Source: an uncultured Lachnospiraceae bacterium
GTDB taxonomy: Bacteria; Bacillota; Clostridia; Lachnospirales; Lachnospiraceae
NCBI GenBank assembly: GCA_934292725.1
Contig: CAKQXY010000011.1
Span: 13,891-77,890 of the forward strand
Direction: 5' to 3'
Length of the DNA: 64,000 bases
Below are positions 15,284-23,351 of this stretch, one piece after another. Position 1 is the first letter of the stretch; each line of letters starts with the position of its first letter. The translations under genes and the position numbers were made by a program. Below the pieces are notes generated by a model that ran no database searches, was not told the origin of the DNA, and saw only the letters and a list, made by a program, of their open reading frames with translations.

Positions 15284-18109
15284 ATGATTTGCCCGAAATG
15301 TGGTGCCAGACTAGCGCAGGGAAGCACGATTTGTCCAATTTGCGGAACAAAGATACGCCCCTCTAAAGTCAAGGTACAAGACAATTATGAAGAGCAGCCA
15401 GATCAAGGCTACGATTCAGATTCAGATGATGATTATGAAGAAAATCTGAATGATGATTACGATTATGACGAAGAGGATGACAGCTATGGTAATGATGATT
15501 ATGACAATGATGATTATGAACCGGCTAATCCAAAAACAAATCGTATTCTTGTTGTTATTATTATCACAGTAATTGCATTGATTGCTGCGATGATCGTAAT
15601 GATTGTTCTTCTTTTCAGCAGTGGAAAAAAGAGCAATAAGCAGATTCCGTATACAGTAGATAAGATACAGGATACGGATACGAAGAAAGAAACACAGAAA
15701 GAAACTCAAAAGGAGACAGAAACTGAAGTAGTTGAAATCAAAGACAACAAGGTTACTTCAGGAAGAAATGTCTATGAGCTTTCAAATGATGAGCTGAAGC
15801 TTGTTGAGTACAATGATCAGGGACAGGTTGTTCGTATTCCAGCAGAAATCGGTGGATATCCGGTAACTTCAATTGGTTCACATGCATTTAAGAACAATAC
15901 GTCAGTTCAGTATTTAAAGCTTCCAGATGGAATGAAGGAACTAGATGATTCTGCATTGTCTGATATTGAGCTTTTGAAAGAAGTTGTAGTTCCGGAATCA
16001 GTTGAGAAGATTGGAAACCTTGCTTTTTCAAAGGTTCAGAAGGCAATTTGTGTAAAGGGAAGCTTTGCATGGAATTATATGAAGTATATGGCAGATGAGG
16101 TAGTTGAGGGAACTTCACTTTCACTTGACAATAATGCGTCCACGCCATCAAGCTCTGCGCAGCAGACAGTTCCAACGCAGCCGACGACTGCACAGCAGGC
16201 AGCATCACAGCCGCAGCCGCAGCAGACGCCAGCCCCGTCTCCAGAGCAGACACCGGCCCCGGCTCCGTCTTCAGATCAGACGCCGGCAACGCAGCCATCA
16301 TCAGATCAGACACCGGCTACAGCCCCGTCATCAGATCAGGCGCCAGCCACAAATCCATCACCAGATGAGACACCGGCCCCGGCTCCATCACCAGATGAGA
16401 CGCCAGCCACAAATCCGTCTCCAGATGAGACACCAGCACCAGATCCGTCTCCAGATGAGACACCAGCACCAGATCCGTCTCCAGATGAGACGCCGGAAGC
16501 ACCAACAGAGCGAAATGCAGAAAATATTCTTGCAAAGATTTCTGCAGATTCCGGCGGAAGCGTTGTAGGAAACAGCTATATGTTCTACGATTTTAATGGA
16601 AACGGCGTTCAGGAAGCATTTGCACTTGTTGACGTAGGCGGACGAAAGGAAATCTGGTACAATGGAGAGGATTCTACTTCCAATGCAGTTGAGATTTTCC
16701 CGATCACTGATGTTGCATCATGCAGTGTTAATGCTATCGCAAATGGCACAACACAGTTTGTTTTGAGCGTCACTACTTCAACAGGAGAATCATATTCCTG
16801 TATTTATGGAGCAGATGGTGCAAATGGCTATATGGTAGCAGATTTGCTTCCGGGTGTATTTGTATCAGATGGCGTAAGCCTACAGTTAGACAATGGAATG
16901 AATGGAGTTGCATATCTGCTTGCTTCTGACGGAGGCTATAGTGAGTATGCAGCACAGGAGCTGGCAAAGAGTCAGTTTGATGCGATGCCGGGTGCACAGG
17001 ATATCTGGTCACAGGTAAGCGCACTGATTGGTGCAGAACCAGCAGACCTTCATTTCTGGAATCGTTCAAGTGCAGTTGGAAATTTAATTCAGATTGCATT
17101 TACAGATGCAGCAGGAACACCGAGCTATATCAATGTATCATGGACTCAGGATGGAATGCAGTTTGAAGATGGTGCACTTAATGTTCACAATGGTGTGGTA
17201 AAATCTTCTTATACAGGATTAAATCAGATTCAGCCGCAGGAAGTTCCGCAGGTCGAGACAGAGCCGGCTGATCCAGCTACAGAGATTTCATTTGCAGATG
17301 GAACAGCAGTTACGCTTTCAGCAGAAGGAACTAATTATACGGCAGATCTTAATGGAGATGGTGCAGCAGACTTCTTCAAATATCGTACTGAGGTAGCAGA
17401 GGATGGAAGTACAACCAGCCTTATCGTCAATATGAATGGTACCGATTATACAGTTGGTACAGGAATCAGTGCAGCATATAAGGTAGAGGTATGTGATCTG
17501 AACACATCCGATAATCAGCTTAATCTTGTGGTTGTTGGAACAGGTACAGACAACTCTGTTACCAGTTTCCGTGTATTCAACGGAACAGATCTTTCTACAC
17601 CGCTTATGCAGGATGGAACATTTAACGTGCTTAACGGATATGGAAATGCAGCGCGCCTGTATAATACGTCCCATGTACTTACACCTTCTTCCGCAAATGG
17701 AACATTTGATGAAAATGGTGGATTTACGCTGGCAGTGACAAGCCCGATTTCTATTGACAGTCTTGGACGTTATGTCTGCAAAATTCCATATGAGTTAAAA
17801 GATGGTGTGATTACAGAGGATGCATTAAGTGAGACAACTGGAAACTACGAATATGAACTTGTTGATCTGACATCACAGGAACAGTTTAATTATATTCTGG
17901 CAGCAGATACAAATTTGTTAAGTTCGGCAGCAGCAGATGCTGCGCCAGCGGCAACACTTGGCACAGGAACACAGGTATTCCCAAGAAAGCTGATCCAGGC
18001 GGCAAATGAACCAGGTGCATTTTATCTTTACGTAGAGGATGCATCAGGAAACGCTGGATATCTTCCACTTGGTGAGGGACAGACATTGTTCCAGAGCGTA
18101 CCACAATAA
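15284..18109 (+). CDS. Membrane-anchored zinc-ribbon, leucine-rich (BspA-like) protein
   Basis: This is a 941-residue single-pass protein. Residues 1-25 are a zinc ribbon (C3-x2-C6 and C17-x2-C20). Residues 30-80 are a highly acidic Asp/Tyr-rich stretch, and residues 87-111 a membrane helix. Residues 170-245 resemble BspA-type leucine-rich repeats (IGSHAFKNNTSVQYLKLPDG, then LKEVVVPESVEKIGNLAF). Residues 318-407 are nine 10-residue Pro-rich repeats, and residues 410-941 form a large extracellular region with EF-hand-like calcium motifs (DFNGNGVQE, DLNGDGAAD). The zinc ribbon would be cytoplasmic and the rest outside. It has its own promoter and a terminator. A cell-surface or adhesion role is plausible but not shown. 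Confidence 0.75.
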   Translation: MICPKCGARLAQGSTICPICGTKIRPSKVKVQDNYEEQPDQGYDSDSDDDYEENLNDDYDYDEEDDSYGNDDYDNDDYEPANPKTNRILVVIIITVIALIAAMIVMIVLLFSSGKKSNKQIPYTVDKIQDTDTKKETQKETQKETETEVVEIKDNKVTSGRNVYELSNDELKLVEYNDQGQVVRIPAEIGGYPVTSIGSHAFKNNTSVQYLKLPDGMKELDDSALSDIELLKEVVVPESVEKIGNLAFSKVQKAICVKGSFAWNYMKYMADEVVEGTSLSLDNNASTPSSSAQQTVPTQPTTAQQAASQPQPQQTPAPSPEQTPAPAPSSDQTPATQPSSDQTPATAPSSDQAPATNPSPDETPAPAPSPDETPATNPSPDETPAPDPSPDETPAPDPSPDETPEAPTERNAENILAKISADSGGSVVGNSYMFYDFNGNGVQEAFALVDVGGRKEIWYNGEDSTSNAVEIFPITDVASCSVNAIANGTTQFVLSVTTSTGESYSCIYGADGANGYMVADLLPGVFVSDGVSLQLDNGMNGVAYLLASDGGYSEYAAQELAKSQFDAMPGAQDIWSQVSALIGAEPADLHFWNRSSAVGNLIQIAFTDAAGTPSYINVSWTQDGMQFEDGALNVHNGVVKSSYTGLNQIQPQEVPQVETEPADPATEISFADGTAVTLSAEGTNYTADLNGDGAADFFKYRTEVAEDGSTTSLIVNMNGTDYTVGTGISAAYKVEVCDLNTSDNQLNLVVVGTGTDNSVTSFRVFNGTDLSTPLMQDGTFNVLNGYGNAARLYNTSHVLTPSSANGTFDENGGFTLAVTSPISIDSLGRYVCKIPYELKDGVITEDALSETTGNYEYELVDLTSQEQFNYILAADTNLLSSAAADAAPAATLGTGTQVFPRKLIQAANEPGAFYLYVEDASGNAGYLPLGEGQTLFQSVPQ
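16235..16504 (+). repeat. Nine 30-base tandem repeats within the membrane protein gene
   Basis: Nine in-frame 30-base units encode the pattern P-S-P/S-D/E-E/Q-T/A-P-A/E-P/T/A-x. The first four units are of the SSDQ/SPEQ type and the last five of the SPDET type. The seventh and eighth units are identical in protein. The stretch is a Pro-rich spacer between the leucine-rich part and the distal extracellular part. It is a likely site of copy-number change by slippage. Confidence 0.9.
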
Positions 18110-18122
18110 TTTATAAGCAGAC

Positions 18123-18158
18123 AAAAAAACTGGCCTCCCGCGGGAGACCAGTTTTTTT
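18123..18158 (+). terminator. Bidirectional terminator
   Basis: A-tract plus CTGG-c-CTCC pairs with GGAG-a-CCAG plus seven T residues (18123-18158). Because the left arm starts with seven A residues, the same hairpin can also terminate leftward transcription from the converging minus-strand methyltransferase gene. Confidence 0.85.
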
Positions 18159-18184
18159 GGAGGTGTTTCTTCTATACTATATAA

Positions 18185-18356
18185 TGTGATACCTACGAAT
18201 TGCTCCGTTGCGATGCAACTCTCGCAATTCTAAAAACATTCGGATTCGCTGATTTTCTTCGAAAATCGCTGCATCCTCATGTTTTTGCGGGTTCCAAGCT
18301 CAAAGCCTTTAGTGCAAGCACGAACGGCTTTTTGAGCTTTTAACCCTGGTATCACA
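18185..18356. repeat. Folded intergenic element with TGTGATACC termini
   Basis: This 172-base element is bounded by TGTGATACC (18185-18193) and GGTATCACA (18348-18356). Inside are three nested hairpins: GAATTGC/GCAATTC with inner GTTGC/GCAAC; AAAAACAT/ATGTTTTT with inner GATTTTC/GAAAATC; and AAGCTCAAA/TTTGAGCTT with inner AGTGC/GCAC. The overall fold is a cloverleaf. Its right end overlaps the last codons and stop of the minus-strand gene. No transposase or open frame is present. The architecture resembles the ACAGTTCAC-bounded elements elsewhere in the window, but the termini differ. Confidence 0.65.
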
Positions 18357-19215
18357 TACTTGTCCAGCGACCAGATGAACCGCATGGAAGAACAAGACCA
18401 GACTGTGTTACAGGAAGACCAATTTCATCAGAAACAACATGACCGCCAAATTTGCTTACAACCTCAAGTCCAAGAAGATATGTTAAGACAGAAGCAGCAA
18501 AACCAGTTGTGTAGCTGTTAATAAGGAAAAACAGCGGTTTATCAGAAAGAAGCTGTGAACACAGTGATACGAGTGGATGAATGGCATCCTCAATTTTCCA
18601 AATTTCACCTTTAGGTCCGCGTCCGTAAGATGGCGGATCCATGATGATTGCATCATAGTGATTGCCGCGTCGGATTTCTCGCTCAACAAATTTCTGACAA
18701 TCATCAACAATCCAGCGAATCGGTGCATCAGACAGTCCACTAGATGCTGCATTTTCCTTTGCCCAGGCAACCATGCCCTTTGAAGCATCCACATGAGTAA
18801 CAGAAGCGCCTGCAGCAGCGGCAGCAAGTGTCGCACCGCCAGTGTAGGCAAATAAATTAAGTACTTTAATAGGACGGTTTGCATTTTGAATCAGGTTAGA
18901 AAACCAATCCCAGTTTGCAGCCTGCTCAGGGAATAAGCCTGTGTGCTTAAAAGAGAAAGGCTTTAACTGGAAGGTGAGCTTTCCATAATGAATGCTCCAC
19001 TGCTGCGGCAGAGAGAAAAACTCCCATTCACCGCCTCCCTTGCTGCTTCTATGGTAGTGCCCGTTCTTTTTCTTCCAACCCGGATTGGTGTGCGGAGTGT
19101 TCCATACAACCTGAGGGTCCGGACGTACCAGAAGATAATTTCCCCAGCGCTCCAGTTTCTCTCCATTAGAGGTATCAAGGACTTCATAGTCCTTCCAGTT
19201 ATCAGCCAGCCACAT
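18352..19215 (-). CDS. Class I SAM-dependent methyltransferase (RlmI-like)
   Basis: This is a 287-residue Rossmann-fold methyltransferase of the 23S rRNA cytosine methyltransferase group. The SAM site is VLNLFAYTGGATLAAAAAGA with acidic THVDAS at the end of strand 2. DDCQKFV marks the acidic loop and IIMDPPSYGRG is the catalytic DPPxY-type motif. It lacks the PUA domain of full RlmI, so it is a shorter variant and the exact substrate is uncertain. A TTG at 19227 directly touches the Shine-Dalgarno GAAAGG, so ATG at 19215 is preferred. The stop lies inside the folded element at 18185-18356. It is transcribed divergently from the S10 operon. Confidence 0.85.
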   Translation of the reverse strand: MWLADNWKDYEVLDTSNGEKLERWGNYLLVRPDPQVVWNTPHTNPGWKKKNGHYHRSSKGGGEWEFFSLPQQWSIHYGKLTFQLKPFSFKHTGLFPEQAANWDWFSNLIQNANRPIKVLNLFAYTGGATLAAAAAGASVTHVDASKGMVAWAKENAASSGLSDAPIRWIVDDCQKFVEREIRRGNHYDAIIMDPPSYGRGPKGEIWKIEDAIHPLVSLCSQLLSDKPLFFLINSYTTGFAASVLTYLLGLEVVSKFGGHVVSDEIGLPVTQSGLVLPCGSSGRWTSM

Positions 19216-19403
19216 AATAATATCCAACCTTTCTTCTATATATAATGTAAATGAATTATGTTCTGTTATGATTTCAAATCACACCTATAAGTATAAGAAA
19301 GAACACGTCTCCTGTCAATAGAGTGTTGCCAGGGAGGTTTATGAACCACCCTTCGTAAAACTTCCGGGTTGAAAAAAAACTTTAAAAAATTTGAAAAAAG
19401 TGC

Positions 19404-19432
19404 TTGCATTTTGTTTTGATATAGTGTATAGT
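19404..19432 (+). promoter_or_regulatory. Promoter of the S10 ribosomal operon
   Basis: TTGCAT (19404-19409), 17 bases and TATAGT (19427-19432), preceded by an A+T-rich UP-like tract (TTTAAAAAATTTGAAAAAAG). Transcription would start near 19439, giving a leader of about 230 bases before rpsJ. The stretch 19216-19403 to its left holds no gene, only the upstream region of the divergent methyltransferase gene. Confidence 0.85.
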
Positions 19433-19439
19433 ATACCTT

Positions 19440-19660
19440 GCTGTGACATGATAGCAAAGAAGCGCGAGGTTGCTGCCGATAGGGCAGGTTTTCCGTGGAG
19501 CGAATGTCAAGTCAAGAAACTGGCGACAAGTCACTGTATACAATGAAACATCTACAAACATTGAGGTAGAAACGGACTGTGCGGAGATTAGGAAACGCAC
19601 GGGGTAGTGTACAGTCACCACTTGTCGTACTTATTTAAAAAGTGCGAAAAGGAGGCGGCT
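19440..19660 (+). promoter_or_regulatory. Structured 5' leader of the S10 operon
   Basis: The 220-base leader has a long-range stem: CGACAAGT-CACTGTATAC (19524-19541) with GTGTACAGTC-ACCACTTGTCG (19607-19627). This encloses a region with GTGCG/CGCAC. Upstream is a further hairpin around CTGCC-gatag-GGCAG. No open frame is seen. The size, position and folding suit an autoregulatory leader bound by an operon product such as L4, as in other bacteria (inference; the family could not be assigned by eye). Confidence 0.6.
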
Positions 19661-19667
19661 TTTTTTT

Positions 19668-19985
19668 ATGGCAAGTCAAGTAATGAGAATCACTCTGAAG
19701 GCGTACGATCATCAGCTGGTAGATCAGTCCGCTGCAAAGATCGTTGATACTGTTAAGAAAACAGGCTCTAAGGTAAGCGGACCAGTTCCGATGCCGACTA
19801 AGAAAGAGGTTGTTACAATTCTGAGAGCGGTACACAAGTACAAGGACTCCAGAGAGCAGTTCGAGCAGAGAACTCACAAGAGACTCATCGATATCATTCA
19901 GCCATCTCAGAAGACAGTAGATTCACTGTCCCGTCTGGAGATGCCAGCTGGTGTATATATTGATATTAAGATGAAAAACAAGTAA
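19668..19985 (+). CDS. rpsJ: 30S ribosomal protein S10
   Basis: This is a 105-residue S10, part of the 30S head and also the NusE antitermination factor. Recognised from MRITLKAYDHQLVDQSAAKI, PVPMPTKK, RTHKRLIDII and PAGVYIDIK. The GGAGG at 19651-19655 is 12 bases from the ATG, unusually far, with eight T residues between. An internal ATG at 19683 is further still and would remove conserved residues. It is the first gene of the S10-spc supercluster, after the structured leader. Confidence 0.97.
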   Translation: MASQVMRITLKAYDHQLVDQSAAKIVDTVKKTGSKVSGPVPMPTKKEVVTILRAVHKYKDSREQFEQRTHKRLIDIIQPSQKTVDSLSRLEMPAGVYIDIKMKNK

Positions 19986-20063
19986 TTTTAAACAAGTATG
20001 TCCGGAATTACGTTGATATAGAAGCAACAAGCAATTGTTCCACTTATGTCCACGGTTCTAGGA

Positions 20064-20084
20064 TGATTGGGAAAAATCCCAATC
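20064..20084 (+). other. Hairpin between rpsJ and rplC
   Basis: GATTGGGA (20064-20071) pairs with TCCCAATC (20077-20084). No T tract follows, so it is not an intrinsic terminator. It lies just upstream of the rplC ribosome binding site and may affect mRNA processing or L3 translation. Confidence 0.5.
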
Positions 20085-20111
20085 CGCTGTAGATTCACAG
20101 GAGGTAATAGG

Positions 20112-20741
20112 ATGAAGAAGGCTATTTTAGCAACAAAGGTCGGAATGACACAGATCTTCGACGAAAAGGGCACACTGGTTCCGGTTACCGTACTGCAGGC
20201 TGGACCATGTGTAGTAACACAGGTTAAGACCGTAGCAAACGACGGTTACAGCGCAGTTCAGGTAGGTTTCGTTGACAAGCGCGAGAAGCTGGTTAACAAG
20301 CCGGTTAAGGGACATTTTGACAAGGCTGGCGTTTCTTACAAGAGATTCGTAAGAGAGTTCAGACTTGATGATGCTGAGAATTACTCAGTTAAGGATGAGA
20401 TTAAGGCAGACGTTTTCGCAGCAGGCGAGAAGGTTGATGCTACTGCAATCTCCAAAGGTAAGGGCTTCCAGGGCGCTATTAAGAGACACGGACAGTCCAG
20501 AGGACCTATGGCTCATGGTTCTAAGTACCATCGTCATGCTGGTTCCAACGGCCCTGCAACAACACCAGGACGCGTATTCAAGGGTAAGCACATGCCAGGT
20601 CATATGGGACATGTACAGGTAACAATCCAGAACCTTGAGATCGTAAGAGTTGATGCTGAGCAGAACCTGATTCTGGTTAAGGGTGCAGTACCTGGACCGA
20701 AGAAGTCTTTAGTAACATTGAAGTATTCAGTAAAGGCTTGA
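20112..20741 (+). CDS. rplC: 50S ribosomal protein L3
   Basis: This is a 209-residue L3, an early-assembly protein that binds near the 3' end of 23S rRNA and reaches the peptidyl transferase centre. Recognised from MKKAILATKVGMTQIFDEKG, GKGFQGAIKRHGQSRGPMAHGS and PGHMGHVQVTIQNLE. The frame is open 15 codons upstream, but AGGAGGT at 20099-20105 and the conserved N-terminus select ATG 20112. rplD starts 35 bases downstream. Confidence 0.97.
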   Translation: MKKAILATKVGMTQIFDEKGTLVPVTVLQAGPCVVTQVKTVANDGYSAVQVGFVDKREKLVNKPVKGHFDKAGVSYKRFVREFRLDDAENYSVKDEIKADVFAAGEKVDATAISKGKGFQGAIKRHGQSRGPMAHGSKYHRHAGSNGPATTPGRVFKGKHMPGHMGHVQVTIQNLEIVRVDAEQNLILVKGAVPGPKKSLVTLKYSVKA

Positions 20742-20776
20742 TCGCTTTTACAGAAGTTGGAAGGAGGACCACACTA

Positions 20777-21397
20777 ATGGCTACAGTAGCTGTTTATAAT
20801 ATGCAGGGTGCCGAGGTCGGTAAGATGGATCTGAATGATGCAATCTTTGGCGTAGAAGTCAATGAGCATCTGGTAAAGATGGTTGTTACCGCACATCTGG
20901 CAGCAGAGCGTCAGGGAACTCAGAAAGCAAAGACACGTTCTGAGGTATCCGGAGGCGGAAGAAAACCATGGAAGCAGAAGGGAACCGGTCACGCAAGACA
21001 GGGTTCAACAAGAGCTCCGCAGTGGACAGGCGGCGGTGTTGTATTCGCTCCAGTACCGAGAGATTACACCATTAAGCTGAACAAGAAAGAGAAGAGAGCT
21101 GCTCTGAAGTCTGCTCTGACCAGCAGAGTACAGGAGAACAAGTTCATCGTTGTTGATGAGCTGGCTCTGAATGAGATTAAGACAAAGAAGTTCGTAGAGG
21201 TTATGAACAACCTTAAGGTTTCTAAGGCTTTAGTTGTTCTGGCTGAGGACGATCAGAACGTAATCAAGTCCGCAAGCAATGTAGCATCTGTAAAGACTGC
21301 AAATGCAGGCATGATCAACGTATACGATATTTTAAAGTACAGCACTGTTGTTGCTACTAAGGCAGCAGTAGAGAAGATTGAGGAGGTCTATGCGTAA
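20777..21397 (+). CDS. rplD: 50S ribosomal protein L4
   Basis: This is a 206-residue L4, which lines the peptide exit tunnel. The tunnel loop KPWKQKGTGHARQGSTRAPQ (residues near 65-85) is clear. In Escherichia coli L4 is the autoregulator of this operon, which makes the leader at 19440 of interest. AAGGAGG lies nine bases ahead of ATG 20777; the open frame upstream of this is not used. Its stop overlaps the rplW start by one base (TAATG). Confidence 0.97.
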   Translation: MATVAVYNMQGAEVGKMDLNDAIFGVEVNEHLVKMVVTAHLAAERQGTQKAKTRSEVSGGGRKPWKQKGTGHARQGSTRAPQWTGGGVVFAPVPRDYTIKLNKKEKRAALKSALTSRVQENKFIVVDELALNEIKTKKFVEVMNNLKVSKALVVLAEDDQNVIKSASNVASVKTANAGMINVYDILKYSTVVATKAAVEKIEEVYA

Positions 21398-21696
21398 TGG
21401 CTGATATTAGATATTATGACGTTATTTTAAAGCCGGTTGTTACAGAAAAGAGCATGGACATCATGGCTGACAAGAAGTACACCTTCCTGGTTCATCCGGA
21501 AGCTAACAAGGCAATGATCAAGGAAGCTGTAGAGAAGATGTTCCCTGGAACCGAGGTTAAGACCGTTAACACAATGAACAATGACGGAAAGACCAAGAGA
21601 AGAGGAAGAACAGAAGGAAAGACCGTAAAGACAAAGAAGGCAATCGTAACCTTGACTGAGAACAGCAAGGAGATTGAGGTATTTGCAGGTCTGTAA
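21397..21696 (+). CDS. rplW: 50S ribosomal protein L23
   Basis: This is a 99-residue L23, found at the tunnel exit where it docks trigger factor and the signal recognition particle. Recognised from VILKPVVTEKSMDIM, YTFLVHPEANK, VNTMNNDGKTKRRGRTEG and the position between L4 and L2. The ATG overlaps the last base of the rplD stop, indicating translational coupling. Confidence 0.97.
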   Translation: MADIRYYDVILKPVVTEKSMDIMADKKYTFLVHPEANKAMIKEAVEKMFPGTEVKTVNTMNNDGKTKRRGRTEGKTVKTKKAIVTLTENSKEIEVFAGL

Positions 21697-21755
21697 TTCC
21701 CACAAGGAATATACGCACAAAAGCGTGACAATAAATGCTGTAAAGGAGAACAATC

Positions 21756-22601
21756 ATGGGAATCAAAAAGTATACCCCATATACACCGTCCAGAAGAAAT
21801 ATGACGGGTCTGGATTTCACTGAGATCACAAAGAATGCTCCAGAGAAGTCCCTGACAGTATCTTTAAAGAAGAACTCCGGCCGCAATAATCAGGGTAAGA
21901 TTACCGTAAGACATCATGGCGGCGGTTCAAGAAGAAAATATAGAATCATTGATTTCAAGCGCAACAAGGATAACATTCCTGCAACCGTTCTTTCTATCGA
22001 GTACGATCCGAACAGAACAGCTAATATCGCTCTTATCTGCTACGCAGATGGTCAGAAGGCTTACATCTTAGCTCCTCAGGGACTTAAGGTTGGTCAGAAG
22101 ATCATGAACGGTGAGCATGCAGAGGCTAGACTTGGTAACTGTTTACCATTATCCTTAATTCCGATTGGTACTGAGGTACACAACGTTGAGCTGTATCCGG
22201 GTGCTGGTGCACAGATGGTACGTTCCGCTGGTGTTGCTGCTCAGTTGATGGCTAAGGAAGGCAAGTATGCTACCTTAAGACTTCCATCAGGTGAGATGAG
22301 AATGGTTCCGATCAACTGCCGTGCTACTATCGGTGTTGTTGGTAACGGAGAGCACTCTCTGGTTAACATTGGTAAGGCTGGACGTAAGCGTCACATGGGT
22401 ATTCGCCCGACAGTCCGCGGTTCTGTTATGAACCCGAATGACCATCCACACGGTGGTGGTGAGGGACGTGCTCCGGTAGGACGTCCAGGTCCGTGTACAC
22501 CTTGGGGTAAGCCTGCACTGGGTCTGAAGACCAGATCTAAGAAGAAGGCATCCAATAAGCTGATCGTAAGAAGAAGAGACGGAAAAGCTTTATCTAAGTA
22601 A
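21756..22601 (+). CDS. rplB: 50S ribosomal protein L2
   Basis: This is a 281-residue L2, needed for subunit joining and peptidyl transfer. The conserved stretch MNPNDHPHGGGEGRAPVGRP near residue 224 contains the His close to the catalytic centre. The N-terminal RNA-binding core (GRNNQGKITVRHHGGGSRR) is intact. Start by AAAGGAG and the conserved MGIKKYTPYTPSRR. It follows rplW by 59 bases. Confidence 0.98.
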   Translation: MGIKKYTPYTPSRRNMTGLDFTEITKNAPEKSLTVSLKKNSGRNNQGKITVRHHGGGSRRKYRIIDFKRNKDNIPATVLSIEYDPNRTANIALICYADGQKAYILAPQGLKVGQKIMNGEHAEARLGNCLPLSLIPIGTEVHNVELYPGAGAQMVRSAGVAAQLMAKEGKYATLRLPSGEMRMVPINCRATIGVVGNGEHSLVNIGKAGRKRHMGIRPTVRGSVMNPNDHPHGGGEGRAPVGRPGPCTPWGKPALGLKTRSKKKASNKLIVRRRDGKALSK

Positions 22602-22641
22602 TTTTGTCTCACATTGAATCGAATTAAGGAGGTTAAAACCT

Positions 22642-22920
22642 ATGGCTCGCTCATTAAAGAAAGGACCATTTGCTGACGAGAGTTTACTGAAGAAGGTAGA
22701 CGCTATGAACGCAGCGGGACAGAAGCAGGTTATTAAGACCTGGTCTCGTCGTTCTACAATCTTCCCGCAGATGGTTGGACATACAATTGCAGTTCATGAC
22801 GGAAGAAAGCATGTTCCGGTATATGTTACCGAGGATATGGTAGGTCATAAGCTGGGCGAATTCGTTGCTACCAGAACCTTTAAAGGTCACGGTAAGGACG
22901 ACAAGAAGAGCAAACGTTAA
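22642..22920 (+). CDS. rpsS: 30S ribosomal protein S19
   Basis: This is a 92-residue S19 of the 30S head, in contact with S13 and 16S rRNA. Recognised from MARSLKKGPFADESLLKKV, IKTWSRRSTIFPQMVGHTI and the KLGEFVATRTFKGHG motif. AAGGAGG precedes the ATG. Normal length and order. Confidence 0.98.
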   Translation: MARSLKKGPFADESLLKKVDAMNAAGQKQVIKTWSRRSTIFPQMVGHTIAVHDGRKHVPVYVTEDMVGHKLGEFVATRTFKGHGKDDKKSKR

Positions 22921-22952
22921 TCGGATATACTTGAAAGGAGGTAACACAAGTC

Positions 22953-23339
22953 ATGGCAAAAGGACATAGATCCCAAATTAAGAGAGCAAGAAATGAGCAG
23001 AAGGACACCAGACCATCTGCAACCCTTTCTTATGCAAGAGTTTCTGTTCAGAAGGCTTGTTTTGTATTAGATGCCATTAGAGGCAAGGACGTTGCAACTG
23101 CACTTGGTATTGTAACTTACAATCCGAGATATGCATCTTCTTTAATCAAGAAGCTGCTTGAGTCTGCAGTAGCAAACGCAGAGAACAATAATGGAATGAA
23201 GGCAGGTAACCTTTACGTAGAGGAGTGCTACGCTAACCAGGCACCTACCATGAAGAGAATCAAACCGAGAGCACAGGGTAGAGCTTATCGTATCTTAAAG
23301 AGAACAAGCCACATTACTGTAGTTCTGAACGAGAAATAA
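22953..23339 (+). CDS. rplV: 50S ribosomal protein L22
   Basis: This is a 128-residue L22, which binds 23S rRNA and extends a loop into the exit tunnel. Recognised from ATLSYARVSVQKACFVLDAI, LLESAVANAENN and PTMKRIKPRAQGRAYRI, the last being the tunnel loop. AAAGGAGG stands upstream of ATG. Twelve bases separate it from rpsC. Confidence 0.98.
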   Translation: MAKGHRSQIKRARNEQKDTRPSATLSYARVSVQKACFVLDAIRGKDVATALGIVTYNPRYASSLIKKLLESAVANAENNNGMKAGNLYVEECYANQAPTMKRIKPRAQGRAYRILKRTSHITVVLNEK

Positions 23340-23351
23340 TAGGAGGGCACT

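Noticed and set aside
16235..16504. CRISPR array
   Set aside because: The repeats are contiguous 30-base coding units without spacers, in frame with a protein gene.
16104..16568. 154-residue Arg/Gln/His-rich open frame over the repeat region
   Set aside because: It is an out-of-frame reading of the 30-base Pro-rich repeats of the membrane protein gene; repeats keep other frames open by themselves.
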